Notes: a model not told the origin generated them from the letters alone. A stretch of 49,513 bases of DNA from Sphingobacteriales bacterium (GCA_014763615.1 JACXVB010000019.1:1-49513); one strand, 5' to 3'; counted from the first letter of the stretch, positions 34,178 to 42,315 are shown. Numbers and translations are program-made.

Positions 34178-34279
34178 TTAATCTTCCTCTTCTTCAATTT
34201 TAAGTTCAAATGGGCTAAAATAAAAAGCCGCAACAGCCAATAAGGCAAACACTACCATGCTGTAATAAAATATATCCAT
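34178..34279 (-). CDS. 33-residue putative single-span membrane peptide
   Basis: Reading from ATG at 34279 gives MDIFYYSMVVFALLAVAAFY, then FSPFELKIEEEED and TAA. One hydrophobic helix (about residues 4-22) followed by a short acidic tail is a coherent small membrane protein. An alternative start at Met8 would shorten the helix. No family is recognised; the helix-plus-charged-tail layout recalls small regulatory subunits such as KdpF or CcoQ, but nothing in the context supports those. It lies between the DinB gene and the LpxH-like gene on the same strand. Confidence 0.55.
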   Translation of the reverse strand: MDIFYYSMVVFALLAVAAFYFSPFELKIEEEED

Positions 34280-34437
34280 TATCTCTAATGATTTTTACAA
34301 ATGTCTAACAAATACATTACCAGAAAGTTAAGTCACTATTAAATGTTTACTTTCTGTAACCCGAAAAAACTATGATGGTAATAACGAGAAAAGGTTTAGA
34401 TGGTTTAGCACATCAATGCAAAATTGCTTTGGTCTGA

Positions 34438-34959
34438 CTATTTAGCCAATGATTTGCTGATTCTTTTAATCTGTTTCTGATGATGTTTGGAATGAATAAG
34501 TATAAACTTTAACCATGATTTTGCATCTAGATAACCTAATACAGGGTGTTTAAATTTATAATTAGTATCAAATTTTTTAAAATCAGGCAAAATAGTGTCT
34601 AGTTTTTTTCTCATCCTGACGAGCAATTTAGACGCTTCCTCTTTACTGATTTTTTTTACTGCTGACTCTACTTGGGCCGGAGCTTTTATTTTTCCTGGAG
34701 GGAATTTGCCTAAAAATAAAATCAATCGAACTTTCCAATGAGGTTTTCGAGTTTTAATATCTGAGGTTCTATTAAGGCATTTTTCTATAGCGATGATGGA
34801 TAGGTAATTTGCTCCAGTGATATGAGAATAAACTTCTGAAAAAGACCAATCGCCATTTGGAGGAGTTTCTAAAAAGCGCTCTTCGGAAACGTTTCTCAGA
34901 AAATCTTCATAAAAGGTTAGTGCAGCTAGTATTCTTTTTTTATCAGAAGCAATGCTCAT
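34438..34959 (-). CDS. DinB-superfamily protein
   Basis: A 173-residue four-helix protein. WSFSEVYSHITGANYL places a His in helix 2, and LIHSKHHQKQIKRI near the C-terminus has the HxxHHxxQ pattern of DinB/YfiT-like metal-binding hydrolases or thiol transferases. Function in this organism is unknown. It overlaps the HAD nucleotidase gene by ATGA (34956-34959), so the two are translationally coupled. Confidence 0.8.
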   Translation of the reverse strand: MSIASDKKRILAALTFYEDFLRNVSEERFLETPPNGDWSFSEVYSHITGANYLSIIAIEKCLNRTSDIKTRKPHWKVRLILFLGKFPPGKIKAPAQVESAVKKISKEEASKLLVRMRKKLDTILPDFKKFDTNYKFKHPVLGYLDAKSWLKFILIHSKHHQKQIKRISKSLAK

Positions 34960-35651
34960 AATATCTTAGTTAACTCTTCTAAATGGTTGATCTGCCAATT
35001 TATATCCTCAGGAACTTCTGCAAAATGAGGATTAAAATAGATGGCATCCATCCCAAAATTCAGAGCTCCTCTTACATCAGCTTCTAAACTATCGCCAATC
35101 ATTAGGCTGCTATCAACTGTTGCGTTAGCTTTAGTTAAAGCGAACTTAAAAATAGCCTGATCAGGTTTATTTACACCAACAACTTCGGATATGATGACAT
35201 TGTCGAAATAGGGTGTAAGATTAGTGTTTTTTACTTTAAATTCTGTGGACTCTTTAAAACCATTAGAGATGAGATGTAAGCTATATTTTTGCTTTAAATA
35301 AGTTAACGTTTCATGCGTATGCGGAAATAAATTACTTTTAGTAGGACAAATATTCACGTAATCATCCTCAAATTGATGAGGGATAACAGCTTCCTCTAAA
35401 CCGAGATCGAGAAAGGTTTTTTTAAATCGAGTTTCTCTTAAAGCTTCTTTAGTGATTTTTCCTAAATGATAATCAGCCCAAAGTTGATGATTGTTTTTGG
35501 TGTAAGTTTCGATGAAAATATCGCATGAGTGCAAACCCAAATCAGCAAGTTGATAGGTGAAATAAAGTTCATGAAGTGTTTCTTCGGCGTTTTTGTCGAA
35601 ATCCCACAAAGTATGGTCTAAATCGAAGAAGATATGAGTGTAATTTTTCAT
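34956..35651 (-). CDS. YjjG-type HAD nucleotidase
   Basis: A 231-residue HAD-IA phosphatase. FFDLDHTLWDFDKNAEETLHEL is motif I in the exact style of the YjjG noncanonical pyrimidine nucleotidases, LISNGFKES is motif II, NKPDQAIF holds the Lys, and MIGDSLEADVRGALNFGMDAIYFNP motif IV. YjjG enzymes dephosphorylate modified nucleoside monophosphates, as house-cleaning. Coupled to DinB downstream. Upstream, heptad repeats run right up to its ATG. Confidence 0.88.
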   Translation of the reverse strand: MKNYTHIFFDLDHTLWDFDKNAEETLHELYFTYQLADLGLHSCDIFIETYTKNNHQLWADYHLGKITKEALRETRFKKTFLDLGLEEAVIPHQFEDDYVNICPTKSNLFPHTHETLTYLKQKYSLHLISNGFKESTEFKVKNTNLTPYFDNVIISEVVGVNKPDQAIFKFALTKANATVDSSLMIGDSLEADVRGALNFGMDAIYFNPHFAEVPEDINWQINHLEELTKIL

Positions 35652-35693
35652 TCAGTTTATAGTGCTCAGTTTCCGGTTCTCAGTTTAATATTA
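35652..35693. repeat. heptad-phased repeat array left of the S23-type gene
   Basis: Six consecutive 7-base units fill this gap. TCAGTTT recurs at 35652, 35666 and 35680, alternating with ATAGTGC and CCGGTTC, and a degraded unit ends the run. The period is 7 (14 for the best copies). Orientation is opposite to the array at 36055-36089, so the S23-type gene is bracketed by inverted arrays. Confidence 0.7.
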
Positions 35694-35694
35694 A

Positions 35695-36054
35695 TTACTT
35701 TATTAAAGATTCATAATATTTTATGAAGCCGCTTAAAAGTTTTCTGACCTGTTGTAAAGCTTTCAATCCTTCATCTAATGGTTCTTTATCGAGATAATTC
35801 AAATCAAATGATAAAAGTAGCTGGGTTTCTAACTCATAAAGTGATCCTCTCGCAATATAGAAAAAGCGAATAGAATCTTTTCTACTTTCTCTTCCACAAC
35901 CTTCTGCAATATTTGATGGAATTGAAATAACAGCTCTCTGGATTTGAGAGCTAAGCGTAAACTTTTCTGTATCGGGGAAATTATGAGTGAGTTTATAAAC
36001 AACTTTTACCAGTGCTCTAGCCTCCTTCCAAACTTCAAGTTCTGTATAATTCAT
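35695..36054 (-). CDS. four-helix bundle protein of the S23/Avd-like family
   Basis: A 119-residue helical protein. LEVWKEARALVKVVYKLTHNFPDTEKFTLSSQIQRAVISIPSNIAEGCGRES is the hallmark of the 23S-rRNA intervening-sequence protein family, whose fold is shared with Avd of diversity-generating retroelements. Function is unknown; such genes often behave as small mobile cassettes. Here it interrupts an upp-HAD-DinB gene run and is flanked on both sides by heptad arrays in inverted orientation. No reverse transcriptase or template repeat is present nearby. Confidence 0.85.
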   Translation of the reverse strand: MNYTELEVWKEARALVKVVYKLTHNFPDTEKFTLSSQIQRAVISIPSNIAEGCGRESRKDSIRFFYIARGSLYELETQLLLSFDLNYLDKEPLDEGLKALQQVRKLLSGFIKYYESLIK

Positions 36055-36089
36055 AACTGTTAACTGGCAACTATTAACTGCTAATTGAT
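36055..36089. repeat. heptad-phased repeat array right of the S23-type gene
   Basis: Five adjacent 7-base units starting with AACT or AATT: AACTGTT at 36055, AACTGGC at 36062, AACTATT at 36069, AACTGCT at 36076 and AATTGAT at 36083. They fill the whole space between the start of the S23-type gene and the upp stop. Consensus AACTNNN, the reverse complement of the array on the other side (CAGTT). Confidence 0.75.
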
Positions 36090-36734
36090 CTAAACTTTCT
36101 CTCCAAAGGCTAAGTCGCCAGCGTCACCTAAACCTGGAACGATATAAGCTTTGGTTGTCATTTCTTCATCTACGGCACCTAGCCACAAATTTGCTTTAGG
36201 TAGATTGGCTTTCACATGTTCCACCCCTTCTTGACTAGCAATAGCAGCAACAATGTGTAAACTTTTGATTTTATAGTTGGCTAGTAATTCTTTGCAGCAC
36301 AACACCATGCTTCTGCCTGTGGCCAACATCGGGTCGGAGATGATGACGGTTCTTCCTTCTAAGTCTGGAGTAGAAACGTATTCCATCTGAATCACAAAAT
36401 CTCCTGATTTTTTAGTTTTCCGATAAGCAGAAATAAAAGCAGAATCGGCTTTATCAAAAATGTTTAACAAGCCTTGGTGCAAAGGTAAGCCAGCTCTTAA
36501 AATGGTAGCCAAAACTGGCATTTTAGGAATCAGATTAATGTTGGCTAAACCTAATGGTGTTTGCACTTCAAATTCCTCATAAGCTAATTTCTTACTGATT
36601 TCATAAGCGAAAACCTCCCCTATACGTTCCATATTTCTACGAAAGCGCATACTATCCTGCTGCACATCGGCATCTCTCAATTCGGCAAGAAAATGATTAG
36701 CAATGCTATTAGTTTGGTTTAAAATAAATATCAT
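36090..36734 (-). CDS. upp: uracil phosphoribosyltransferase
   Basis: A 214-residue PRTase that converts uracil and PRPP to UMP. VIISDPMLATGRSMVLCCKELL is the PRPP loop and PGLGDAGDLAFG the uracil-binding C-terminal motif; PVLATILRAGLPLHQG is the other conserved stretch. Length is normal. It follows the polysaccharide-deacetylase-like gene by 16 bases, so the two likely form an operon. Confidence 0.95.
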   Translation of the reverse strand: MIFILNQTNSIANHFLAELRDADVQQDSMRFRRNMERIGEVFAYEISKKLAYEEFEVQTPLGLANINLIPKMPVLATILRAGLPLHQGLLNIFDKADSAFISAYRKTKKSGDFVIQMEYVSTPDLEGRTVIISDPMLATGRSMVLCCKELLANYKIKSLHIVAAIASQEGVEHVKANLPKANLWLGAVDEEMTTKAYIVPGLGDAGDLAFGEKV

Positions 36735-36750
36735 AATCTAAGTTACCATT

Positions 36751-38013
36751 TTAGATGGATGATTTTTGGGCAAGCTCCAACATCTTGATATAAACTTTTT
36801 TCCAGCCTTTCCATGTATTAAAATCATTCACAGATTCATTATGCCAAAGGCTAATGAAATCACCGTTTACTTTTTTCACCTTATTCATTAATTTTTCAAT
36901 TAATGTAATGGCTTCTTGCGGGCTTAAACCCATGTATTTTTTCAAACTCTGATCCATCACTGTAGTTGGATGAACGAGTAAGCCTGTGATTTCTTCTTTT
37001 TCTAAATCGTACCAAAAAAACGGTGTGCAAGTGCTTGCTCTAAATCCGGGAACATCGGCGAAAGCCAAAGTATAATCTTCTTTGATGTCGGCTTCAATTA
37101 AATTACGATAGGTTTTTGGAAAACTGAGGAGCAAATAATGCTGTCTGCTAATGCTAATTTTTCTTTGGGAAGTAATCACCAAAAGTTTCTTTTCTCGTTT
37201 TACCTCATGGGTATTGAGATGCGAAAAATAGGATGGATGAATCCCAACAGGATGCAATTCGCTCACTTTTTCTATCACGCTTTTGTAAAGCGGATGATCT
37301 ATTTCTGGTGCAGGATCATTCTCGTGTTGGTTACCTACCAAAAAAAAGAAAATGGTTTTGTTGCCATATTGCAAATCCCATTCACTAATTTGATTATAAA
37401 TATCGAATGGGTCTGATTGCAGTTGATAGCGTATTTTTTTTGCTTTTTGTTTGAAATAAGAATCTGTGAGATAGAAATAAGGACGGTCAATATCTATAGT
37501 GGGTTGGAAATAGAATTTCCTTTCTGAGATTCTGAAATCTGCAAATTGACGCTTCAGTAAATCAGCGATTTGATAAGCCCACTCATCAATTAACGGTTGG
37601 TAAAGGAAATCGTTTTTAAAAGCTAAAGACGATTTTGCAGAAAACCTGCCGTGTTCATCTCTTTCTTCCATCACATATTCTTCGTATCGGCTCAAGAAGT
37701 AAAAAGCAGCAGCAAACACATCTACAGGAAAAACAGAATCTACTACTGGAAAAGGAAGTTTTAAGCCTTCTACATCGGCGAAAGCCAAATTTTGTTTTTT
37801 GATGCCTTGTTCTAAGATAAATGGATGACTGGTAAAATGAATCTCATTGCCCAAAGGTTTTGGCGAATAAGATATTTTAGCATCCTCAAAAGTTTTAAAG
37901 GTTTCTTCCACTTGGGTGAAAGCGATGCTCACCCCTAAAATATTTTCAAATAGGTGTTGAAATGAGTACGCTATTCGCGAATTTAATTGTGGTGTGTAAA
38001 CCAATAAAGCCAT
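36751..38013 (-). CDS. DUF7033/polysaccharide-deacetylase-like protein
   Basis: A 420-residue cytoplasmic protein. Residues 1-150 look like the DUF7033-type N-terminus (LLVYTPQLNSRIAYSFQHLFENILG...FYFLSRYEEY). The second half has PTIDIDRPYFY, like the N-terminal Asp motif of NodB-fold deacetylases, and VGIHPSYFSHL with His-Pro, followed by a C-terminal SLWHNES. The fold assignment is by pattern only. ATG at 38013 is preferred to the longer frame start at 38064, which has no family sequence. Bacteroidota-specific; function unknown. Confidence 0.75.
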   Translation of the reverse strand: MALLVYTPQLNSRIAYSFQHLFENILGVSIAFTQVEETFKTFEDAKISYSPKPLGNEIHFTSHPFILEQGIKKQNLAFADVEGLKLPFPVVDSVFPVDVFAAAFYFLSRYEEYVMEERDEHGRFSAKSSLAFKNDFLYQPLIDEWAYQIADLLKRQFADFRISERKFYFQPTIDIDRPYFYLTDSYFKQKAKKIRYQLQSDPFDIYNQISEWDLQYGNKTIFFFLVGNQHENDPAPEIDHPLYKSVIEKVSELHPVGIHPSYFSHLNTHEVKREKKLLVITSQRKISISRQHYLLLSFPKTYRNLIEADIKEDYTLAFADVPGFRASTCTPFFWYDLEKEEITGLLVHPTTVMDQSLKKYMGLSPQEAITLIEKLMNKVKKVNGDFISLWHNESVNDFNTWKGWKKVYIKMLELAQKSSI

Positions 38014-38117
38014 GGAAAAGTAAAAATGCGATAATAATCTGGTTTTGCATAAACCAAAGTGCAATTATTTTCGTCTTTAGGTTGAGCATTATTTGTTCAT
38101 GTATAAGGTTTGACGAG

Positions 38118-38149
38118 GGGATTCGTCCGAAAGGATGAATCCCTTTTTT
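38118..38149 (+). terminator. orphan Rho-independent terminator before uvrB
   Basis: GGGATTCGTCC and GGATGAATCCC pair (one G-T wobble) around a GAAA tetraloop, followed by six T. It is oriented on the plus strand, but no plus-strand gene precedes it; uvrB starts 39 bases later. It could end a small RNA or attenuate transcription into uvrB. Confidence 0.75.
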
Positions 38150-38175
38150 ATAAAATCTCTTCTGATTTTAAATTT

Positions 38176-38183
38176 TATCTTTG
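38176..38183 (+). promoter_or_regulatory. -7 box of uvrB, very close to the start codon
   Basis: TATCTTTG is an exact TAnnTTTG match ending 4 bases before the uvrB ATG. Taken at face value it predicts transcription starting at or near the A of the ATG, i.e. a leaderless mRNA. No TTG at -33 was seen. Confidence 0.4.
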
Positions 38184-38187
38184 GTTT

Positions 38188-40239
38188 ATGGAATTCAAAA
38201 TAGCTTCTCATTATCAACCTACTGGAGATCAGCCCGAAGCCATCAGGCAGTTGGTAGAAGGAGTAAAATCAGGAGAAAATTACCAGACTTTATTAGGTGT
38301 AACAGGTTCTGGTAAAACTTTTACCGTTGCCAATGTGATTGAGCAAACCCAAAAACCTACCTTAATTCTCAGTCACAATAAAACTTTGGCGGCACAACTT
38401 TATGGCGAGTTTAAGCAGTTTTTCCCTGATAATGCCGTGAACTATTTTGTTTCTTATTACGATTATTATCAGCCCGAAGCTTTCTTACCTACCACAAACA
38501 CCTACATAGAAAAAGATTTGCAGATTAACGAGGAAATTGAAAAACTAAGATTAAGAACTACTTCTTCCCTAATGAGTGGCAGGCGAGATGTGATAGTAGT
38601 TTCTTCTATTTCTTGTATTTATGGTATGGGAAATCCAGAAGATTTTTCAAACTCAGTTTTTCGTTTTGGCGTGGGTACCCGTATCAGTAGAAATGCTTTT
38701 TTACATCGTTTGGTAGAGATTTTATACTCTAGAACTACGGCTGATTTTAAACGTGGAACTTTTAGGGTAAAGGGTGATACCGTTGATATTTATCCAGCTT
38801 ATCTGGATTTAGCCTATCGGATTTCTTTTTTTGGAGACGATATTGAAGAAATTAGTGCTATTGATCCAGCAAATGGAAAAACGATAGAAAAAATGGATCA
38901 AGTAGCCATTTTCCCTGCTAATTTGTTTGTCACTCCTCGTGATAGATTCACTTCTGTAATCCATCAAATAGGTGAAGATATGGTGGCTAGAAAAGCACAA
39001 TTTGAAACCGAAGGAAGGTTTTTAGAAGCCAAAAGACTAGAAGAACGTACCAATTACGATATGGAAATGATGCGAGAATTGGGTTATTGTTCGGGTATCG
39101 AGAATTATTCAAGATATTTTGATGGCCGTAAACCCGGAGCTCGCCCTTTCTGTTTATTAGATTATTTTCCGGATGATTATTTGATGGTGATTGATGAAAG
39201 CCATGTCACCGTTCCGCAAATTAGAGCCATGTACGGTGGCGACCGTTCTCGGAAGTTATCTTTAGTTGAATACGGCTTTAGGTTGCCAGCAGCTTTAGAT
39301 AACAGACCTTTAAATTTTAATGAGTTTGAAAATTTAGCTCCGCAGACTATTTATGTAAGTGCTACTCCTGGAGATTATGAGTTAGAAAAAACACAAGGAG
39401 TTTTTGTGGAGCAAGTGATTCGCCCAACAGGTTTGTTAGATCCTGTGATTGATGTTCGTCCAGTAGGAAACCAGGTGGATGATCTGTTAGAAGAAGTGGA
39501 TAAAACCGTGAAAATGGGCGACCGTGTTTTGGTAACCACCCTAACCAAAAGGATGGCAGAAGAACTGGCAAAATACATGGATCGTTTGGGAATTAAAGTG
39601 AGATACATCCATTCTGAGGTGAAAACGTTAGAACGAGTAGAAATTTTACGAGGATTAAGATTAGGCGAGTTTGATGTTTTAATCGGGATTAACTTATTGA
39701 GAGAAGGTTTGGATCTTCCGGAAGTTTCTTTGGTAGCCATTTTAGATGCAGATAAGGAAGGTTTCTTACGTTCTGAGCGTTCTTTAATTCAAACCATCGG
39801 AAGGGCAGCAAGAAATGATAGAGGAAGAGTGATTATGTATGCTGATAAAATCACCGATTCTATGCGAGTTACCATAGATGAAACAGACCGCAGAAGAGAA
39901 AAGCAAATTAAATACAATGAGCAGCATGGTATTACACCAAAAACGGTAGGTAAATCTCGCGAAGCCATTATTGAGCAAACTTCTGTAATGGACTTTAAAG
40001 GAGGTGTTCAGCAAATTTATCAAGAGGATACGGCAGAAGCTACTTTAGCCGCCGACCCGATTGTTCAATACATGTCTAAAGCCGAGTTAAAAAAATCATT
40101 AGATAACACTAAAAAGGAAATGTTAGCGGCAGCTAAAGAGCTGAATTTCTTGCTTGCAGCTAAGTTGCGTGATGAAATGTTTGCTCTTGAAAAAATGATG
40201 GAAGAGAAGTTTGGGAGTAACATTAAGCAAGAATTATAG
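38188..40239 (+). CDS. uvrB: UvrABC system subunit B
   Basis: A 683-residue nucleotide-excision repair helicase. GVTGSGKTFT is the Walker A motif, YYDYYQPEAFLP the DNA-clamping beta-hairpin region, DESHVTVPQIRAMYGGDRSRK motif II region, and QTIGRAARN motif VI; a C-terminal UVR domain (about 635-675, AAKELNFLLAAKLRDEMFALEKMM) contacts UvrC. ATG at 38188 gives the usual MEFKIAS.YQPTGDQP start; the frame also runs upstream through the orphan terminator, which excludes the longer version. Complete. Confidence 0.97.
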   Translation: MEFKIASHYQPTGDQPEAIRQLVEGVKSGENYQTLLGVTGSGKTFTVANVIEQTQKPTLILSHNKTLAAQLYGEFKQFFPDNAVNYFVSYYDYYQPEAFLPTTNTYIEKDLQINEEIEKLRLRTTSSLMSGRRDVIVVSSISCIYGMGNPEDFSNSVFRFGVGTRISRNAFLHRLVEILYSRTTADFKRGTFRVKGDTVDIYPAYLDLAYRISFFGDDIEEISAIDPANGKTIEKMDQVAIFPANLFVTPRDRFTSVIHQIGEDMVARKAQFETEGRFLEAKRLEERTNYDMEMMRELGYCSGIENYSRYFDGRKPGARPFCLLDYFPDDYLMVIDESHVTVPQIRAMYGGDRSRKLSLVEYGFRLPAALDNRPLNFNEFENLAPQTIYVSATPGDYELEKTQGVFVEQVIRPTGLLDPVIDVRPVGNQVDDLLEEVDKTVKMGDRVLVTTLTKRMAEELAKYMDRLGIKVRYIHSEVKTLERVEILRGLRLGEFDVLIGINLLREGLDLPEVSLVAILDADKEGFLRSERSLIQTIGRAARNDRGRVIMYADKITDSMRVTIDETDRRREKQIKYNEQHGITPKTVGKSREAIIEQTSVMDFKGGVQQIYQEDTAEATLAADPIVQYMSKAELKKSLDNTKKEMLAAAKELNFLLAAKLRDEMFALEKMMEEKFGSNIKQEL

Positions 40240-40258
40240 TCTAATTGCGTTAAACAAT

Positions 40259-40266
40259 TATATTTG
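40259..40266 (+). promoter_or_regulatory. -7 box of the DUF4834 gene
   Basis: TATATTTG, an exact TAnnTTTG match, ends 6 bases before the ATG at 40273, again predicting a very short or absent leader. Confidence 0.38.
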
Positions 40267-40272
40267 CAAGTC

Positions 40273-40545
40273 ATGGGATTAATAAGATTTCTACTCATAA
40301 CCATTTTTGTGCTATACATTGTGCGGGTGTTGGCTCGTATTTTTTTACCTTTTTTGTTTAGAAAAGCGGCTGAAAGAATGACTCAGAATATGAACAACCA
40401 AGGTGGGCAGCAACAAAGAAATGATCAAAATACACAAAGAAAACCTGAGGGAACTATCTCGGTAGATTATATACCGCCACAAGAAAAGAAAAAGCCTAAG
40501 CTAGATAAAGCAGGAGATTTTGTGGATTATGAAGAAGTGAAGTAG
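40273..40545 (+). CDS. DUF4834-like small membrane protein
   Basis: A 90-residue protein: one N-terminal membrane helix (MGLIRFLLITIFVLYIVRVLARIFLPFLF), a Gln/Asn-rich linker and a Pro/Lys-rich tail ending GDFVDYEEVK. This is the usual look of the DUF4834 family of Bacteroidota; function unknown. ATG at 40273 is preferred over the TTG at 40264, which lies inside the probable -7 box. It stands 33 bases after uvrB. Confidence 0.75.
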   Translation: MGLIRFLLITIFVLYIVRVLARIFLPFLFRKAAERMTQNMNNQGGQQQRNDQNTQRKPEGTISVDYIPPQEKKKPKLDKAGDFVDYEEVK

Positions 40546-40626
40546 TTAGCGAGATTTATAACTCTAAGAGCTTTTGTATTTAAGTAAACAGGTTAAATGC
40601 TAAATTTTTAACTTGCTTTAAGTAAT

Positions 40627-40653
40627 AGTTTTATATCTTTCTAAGATAAAACT
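40627..40653. repeat. inverted repeat abutting the start of the orphan gene
   Basis: AGTTTTAT...TCTT and AAGATAAAACT form a hairpin with a 2-base bulge directly before the ATG at 40654. The near -7 motif TATCTTTC lies within it. It may be an operator or a structure that covers the start codon. Confidence 0.45.
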
Positions 40654-42315
40654 ATGAATAATCTAAAACCAGTAATTACATTTAATTATTTCTATGAATC
40701 TCAATATAATCTTGAAGATTCACTAAAACTCTTATGGCCTTACGGTTTAAATGATTTAATAGAGTTTCTTATATGGTTTAAGAACTCACTTAATAGTAAA
40801 AGTGAATTAAAAATTCTCGAACATTTCAAAAAAAGATTGCCAAATTGGAAAGCAAAAAATTTTGAAAGAATACTGAAAGAAGGTTTTGATTTTACCAATG
40901 AATTAGCATTAGCTCGGTTTCTAATTGAACTAATTAAAAAATATCCAAATGATTCAATTACACCAAAAAGGAGCATGGATGAGTCTGATTTTGATGATAT
41001 TGTATTTGATTTAATTTTAATTTTTAATTCTGAACAATATGAGATTAATAAGGATCAAATTGATAATAATTCAAATGAATCTATCTGGGCAATTGCTTTA
41101 ACTCAGAGCTTTACTGGGCTTAATGAAATAGATTTCGTTCGCACTGTTCTTCCAAAATATTTGATTTTGATATCCTTCATAAAAAATTTCTTAAAATCAA
41201 AATTTAAGATTCTGGAAAATGAAATATTAGAGAAAACAACTGCAGAAAACCTTTATACCTTAGGAATTTCTTTGATGCAGCTTTTCTCTAACACAAATAC
41301 AAAAGTTTCTAGTTTTCAATTTATTGAGAAAAATGAAATATATGAGTTTTTTAAAAGGATGGATATGATTATTGATTTTGAAAATTTACCAAATCCGAAT
41401 TTTAATCTTAATGACTACATAAATAAACCATTTTACAAGAACTCCTCGGGAGACTTTATTCTTTTAAATAGATCGGATTTTGCTTTTGCGTTGGAAAAGA
41501 GATTTCCTCATTTCCTATTAGAAGAAACATCTTTAAGGTTATTGGTTAAAAATATTGATAAGACCTATCGGGATTCTTTTTTTAGTAAACTATTTTTTGA
41601 AAAGTACTTAATGGGAACAATATTTAAGGATTTAGAAAAACCTGGATTTAGAGTATTAGAAGGTGAAGATTCAATACTAACGGATCACACGATAATTTAT
41701 AATGAAAAAAACATTTTTCTTCTAGAGTGTAAAACCACAACAGTACATTATAATGATATTTATTATCAAAATATAGAAGGATTTAAATCAACCTTAGATA
41801 AGAATTTTTGTAGTGAAAAAAAAGGTGTTAGTCAACTAGTCAAGACTATCGAAAGGATACTTTTGAATGCAGATGACACTTATAAGCTCAAGACAGATTT
41901 TAGTAAAATTACAATATATCCAATAATAATTTATTCAGACTCGAAACTAATTATGCATGGCGTGAATGACTATTTGAATTCTCAGTTTGAAGAATTTTGT
42001 AAAGAAAAACGATTTCCTTTTAAGGAAATAAAACCTTTAGTTATGATTAACTATTCCTTTTTCTTAGAAAATCATAAACTGATAAAGACAAATAGGAGAA
42101 TATTGAAAGAAAGCATAGATCATTATTTGAAATTTCTAAGAAACAAGAAATCAGTTTTTTATAAGAAAAATGATTCCTACGATTATTTTTCAAGTATGAC
42201 TCCTTTCGAAACTTACGTAGTAGGGTATAAAAAATTATACATGCTTAATCAGTCTGAAATACTAAAAGAAATGATCGGAGTCTTTAACTTAAAAGAAGAA
42301 ACAAAAGCAGCTTAA
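40654..42315 (+). CDS. orphan protein with PD-(D/E)XK-like motif, possible defence nuclease
   Basis: A 553-residue protein of no family I recognise. The first 300 residues are helical, rich in Phe, Lys, Asn and Ile. Near residue 344 an Asp (ILTDHTIIY) is followed 14 residues later by LLECKTT (Glu358-x-Lys360), the spacing of the PD-(D/E)XK nuclease core; FFEKYLMGTIF (Glu316) may give the preceding helix Glu, and GVSQLVKTIERIL a following helix. No signal peptide or membrane span. Base composition is visibly AT-rich (15 G/C of 60 in 40681-40740, against 28 of 60 at 38221-38280 in uvrB). It sits alone between DUF4834 and dapF, sharing a TTAA stop with dapF. Nuclease activity and defence role are inference. 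Confidence 0.6.
   Translation: MNNLKPVITFNYFYESQYNLEDSLKLLWPYGLNDLIEFLIWFKNSLNSKSELKILEHFKKRLPNWKAKNFERILKEGFDFTNELALARFLIELIKKYPNDSITPKRSMDESDFDDIVFDLILIFNSEQYEINKDQIDNNSNESIWAIALTQSFTGLNEIDFVRTVLPKYLILISFIKNFLKSKFKILENEILEKTTAENLYTLGISLMQLFSNTNTKVSSFQFIEKNEIYEFFKRMDMIIDFENLPNPNFNLNDYINKPFYKNSSGDFILLNRSDFAFALEKRFPHFLLEETSLRLLVKNIDKTYRDSFFSKLFFEKYLMGTIFKDLEKPGFRVLEGEDSILTDHTIIYNEKNIFLLECKTTTVHYNDIYYQNIEGFKSTLDKNFCSEKKGVSQLVKTIERILLNADDTYKLKTDFSKITIYPIIIYSDSKLIMHGVNDYLNSQFEEFCKEKRFPFKEIKPLVMINYSFFLENHKLIKTNRRILKESIDHYLKFLRNKKSVFYKKNDSYDYFSSMTPFETYVVGYKKLYMLNQSEILKEMIGVFNLKEETKAA

Noticed and set aside
35695-36054. Diversity-generating retroelement because of the Avd-like protein
   Set aside because: No reverse transcriptase, template repeat or variable repeat could be seen nearby.
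39375-39740. 121-codon minus-strand open frame inside uvrB
   Set aside because: Shadow of conserved UvrB helicase motifs; Ser/Thr/Arg-rich with no start context.
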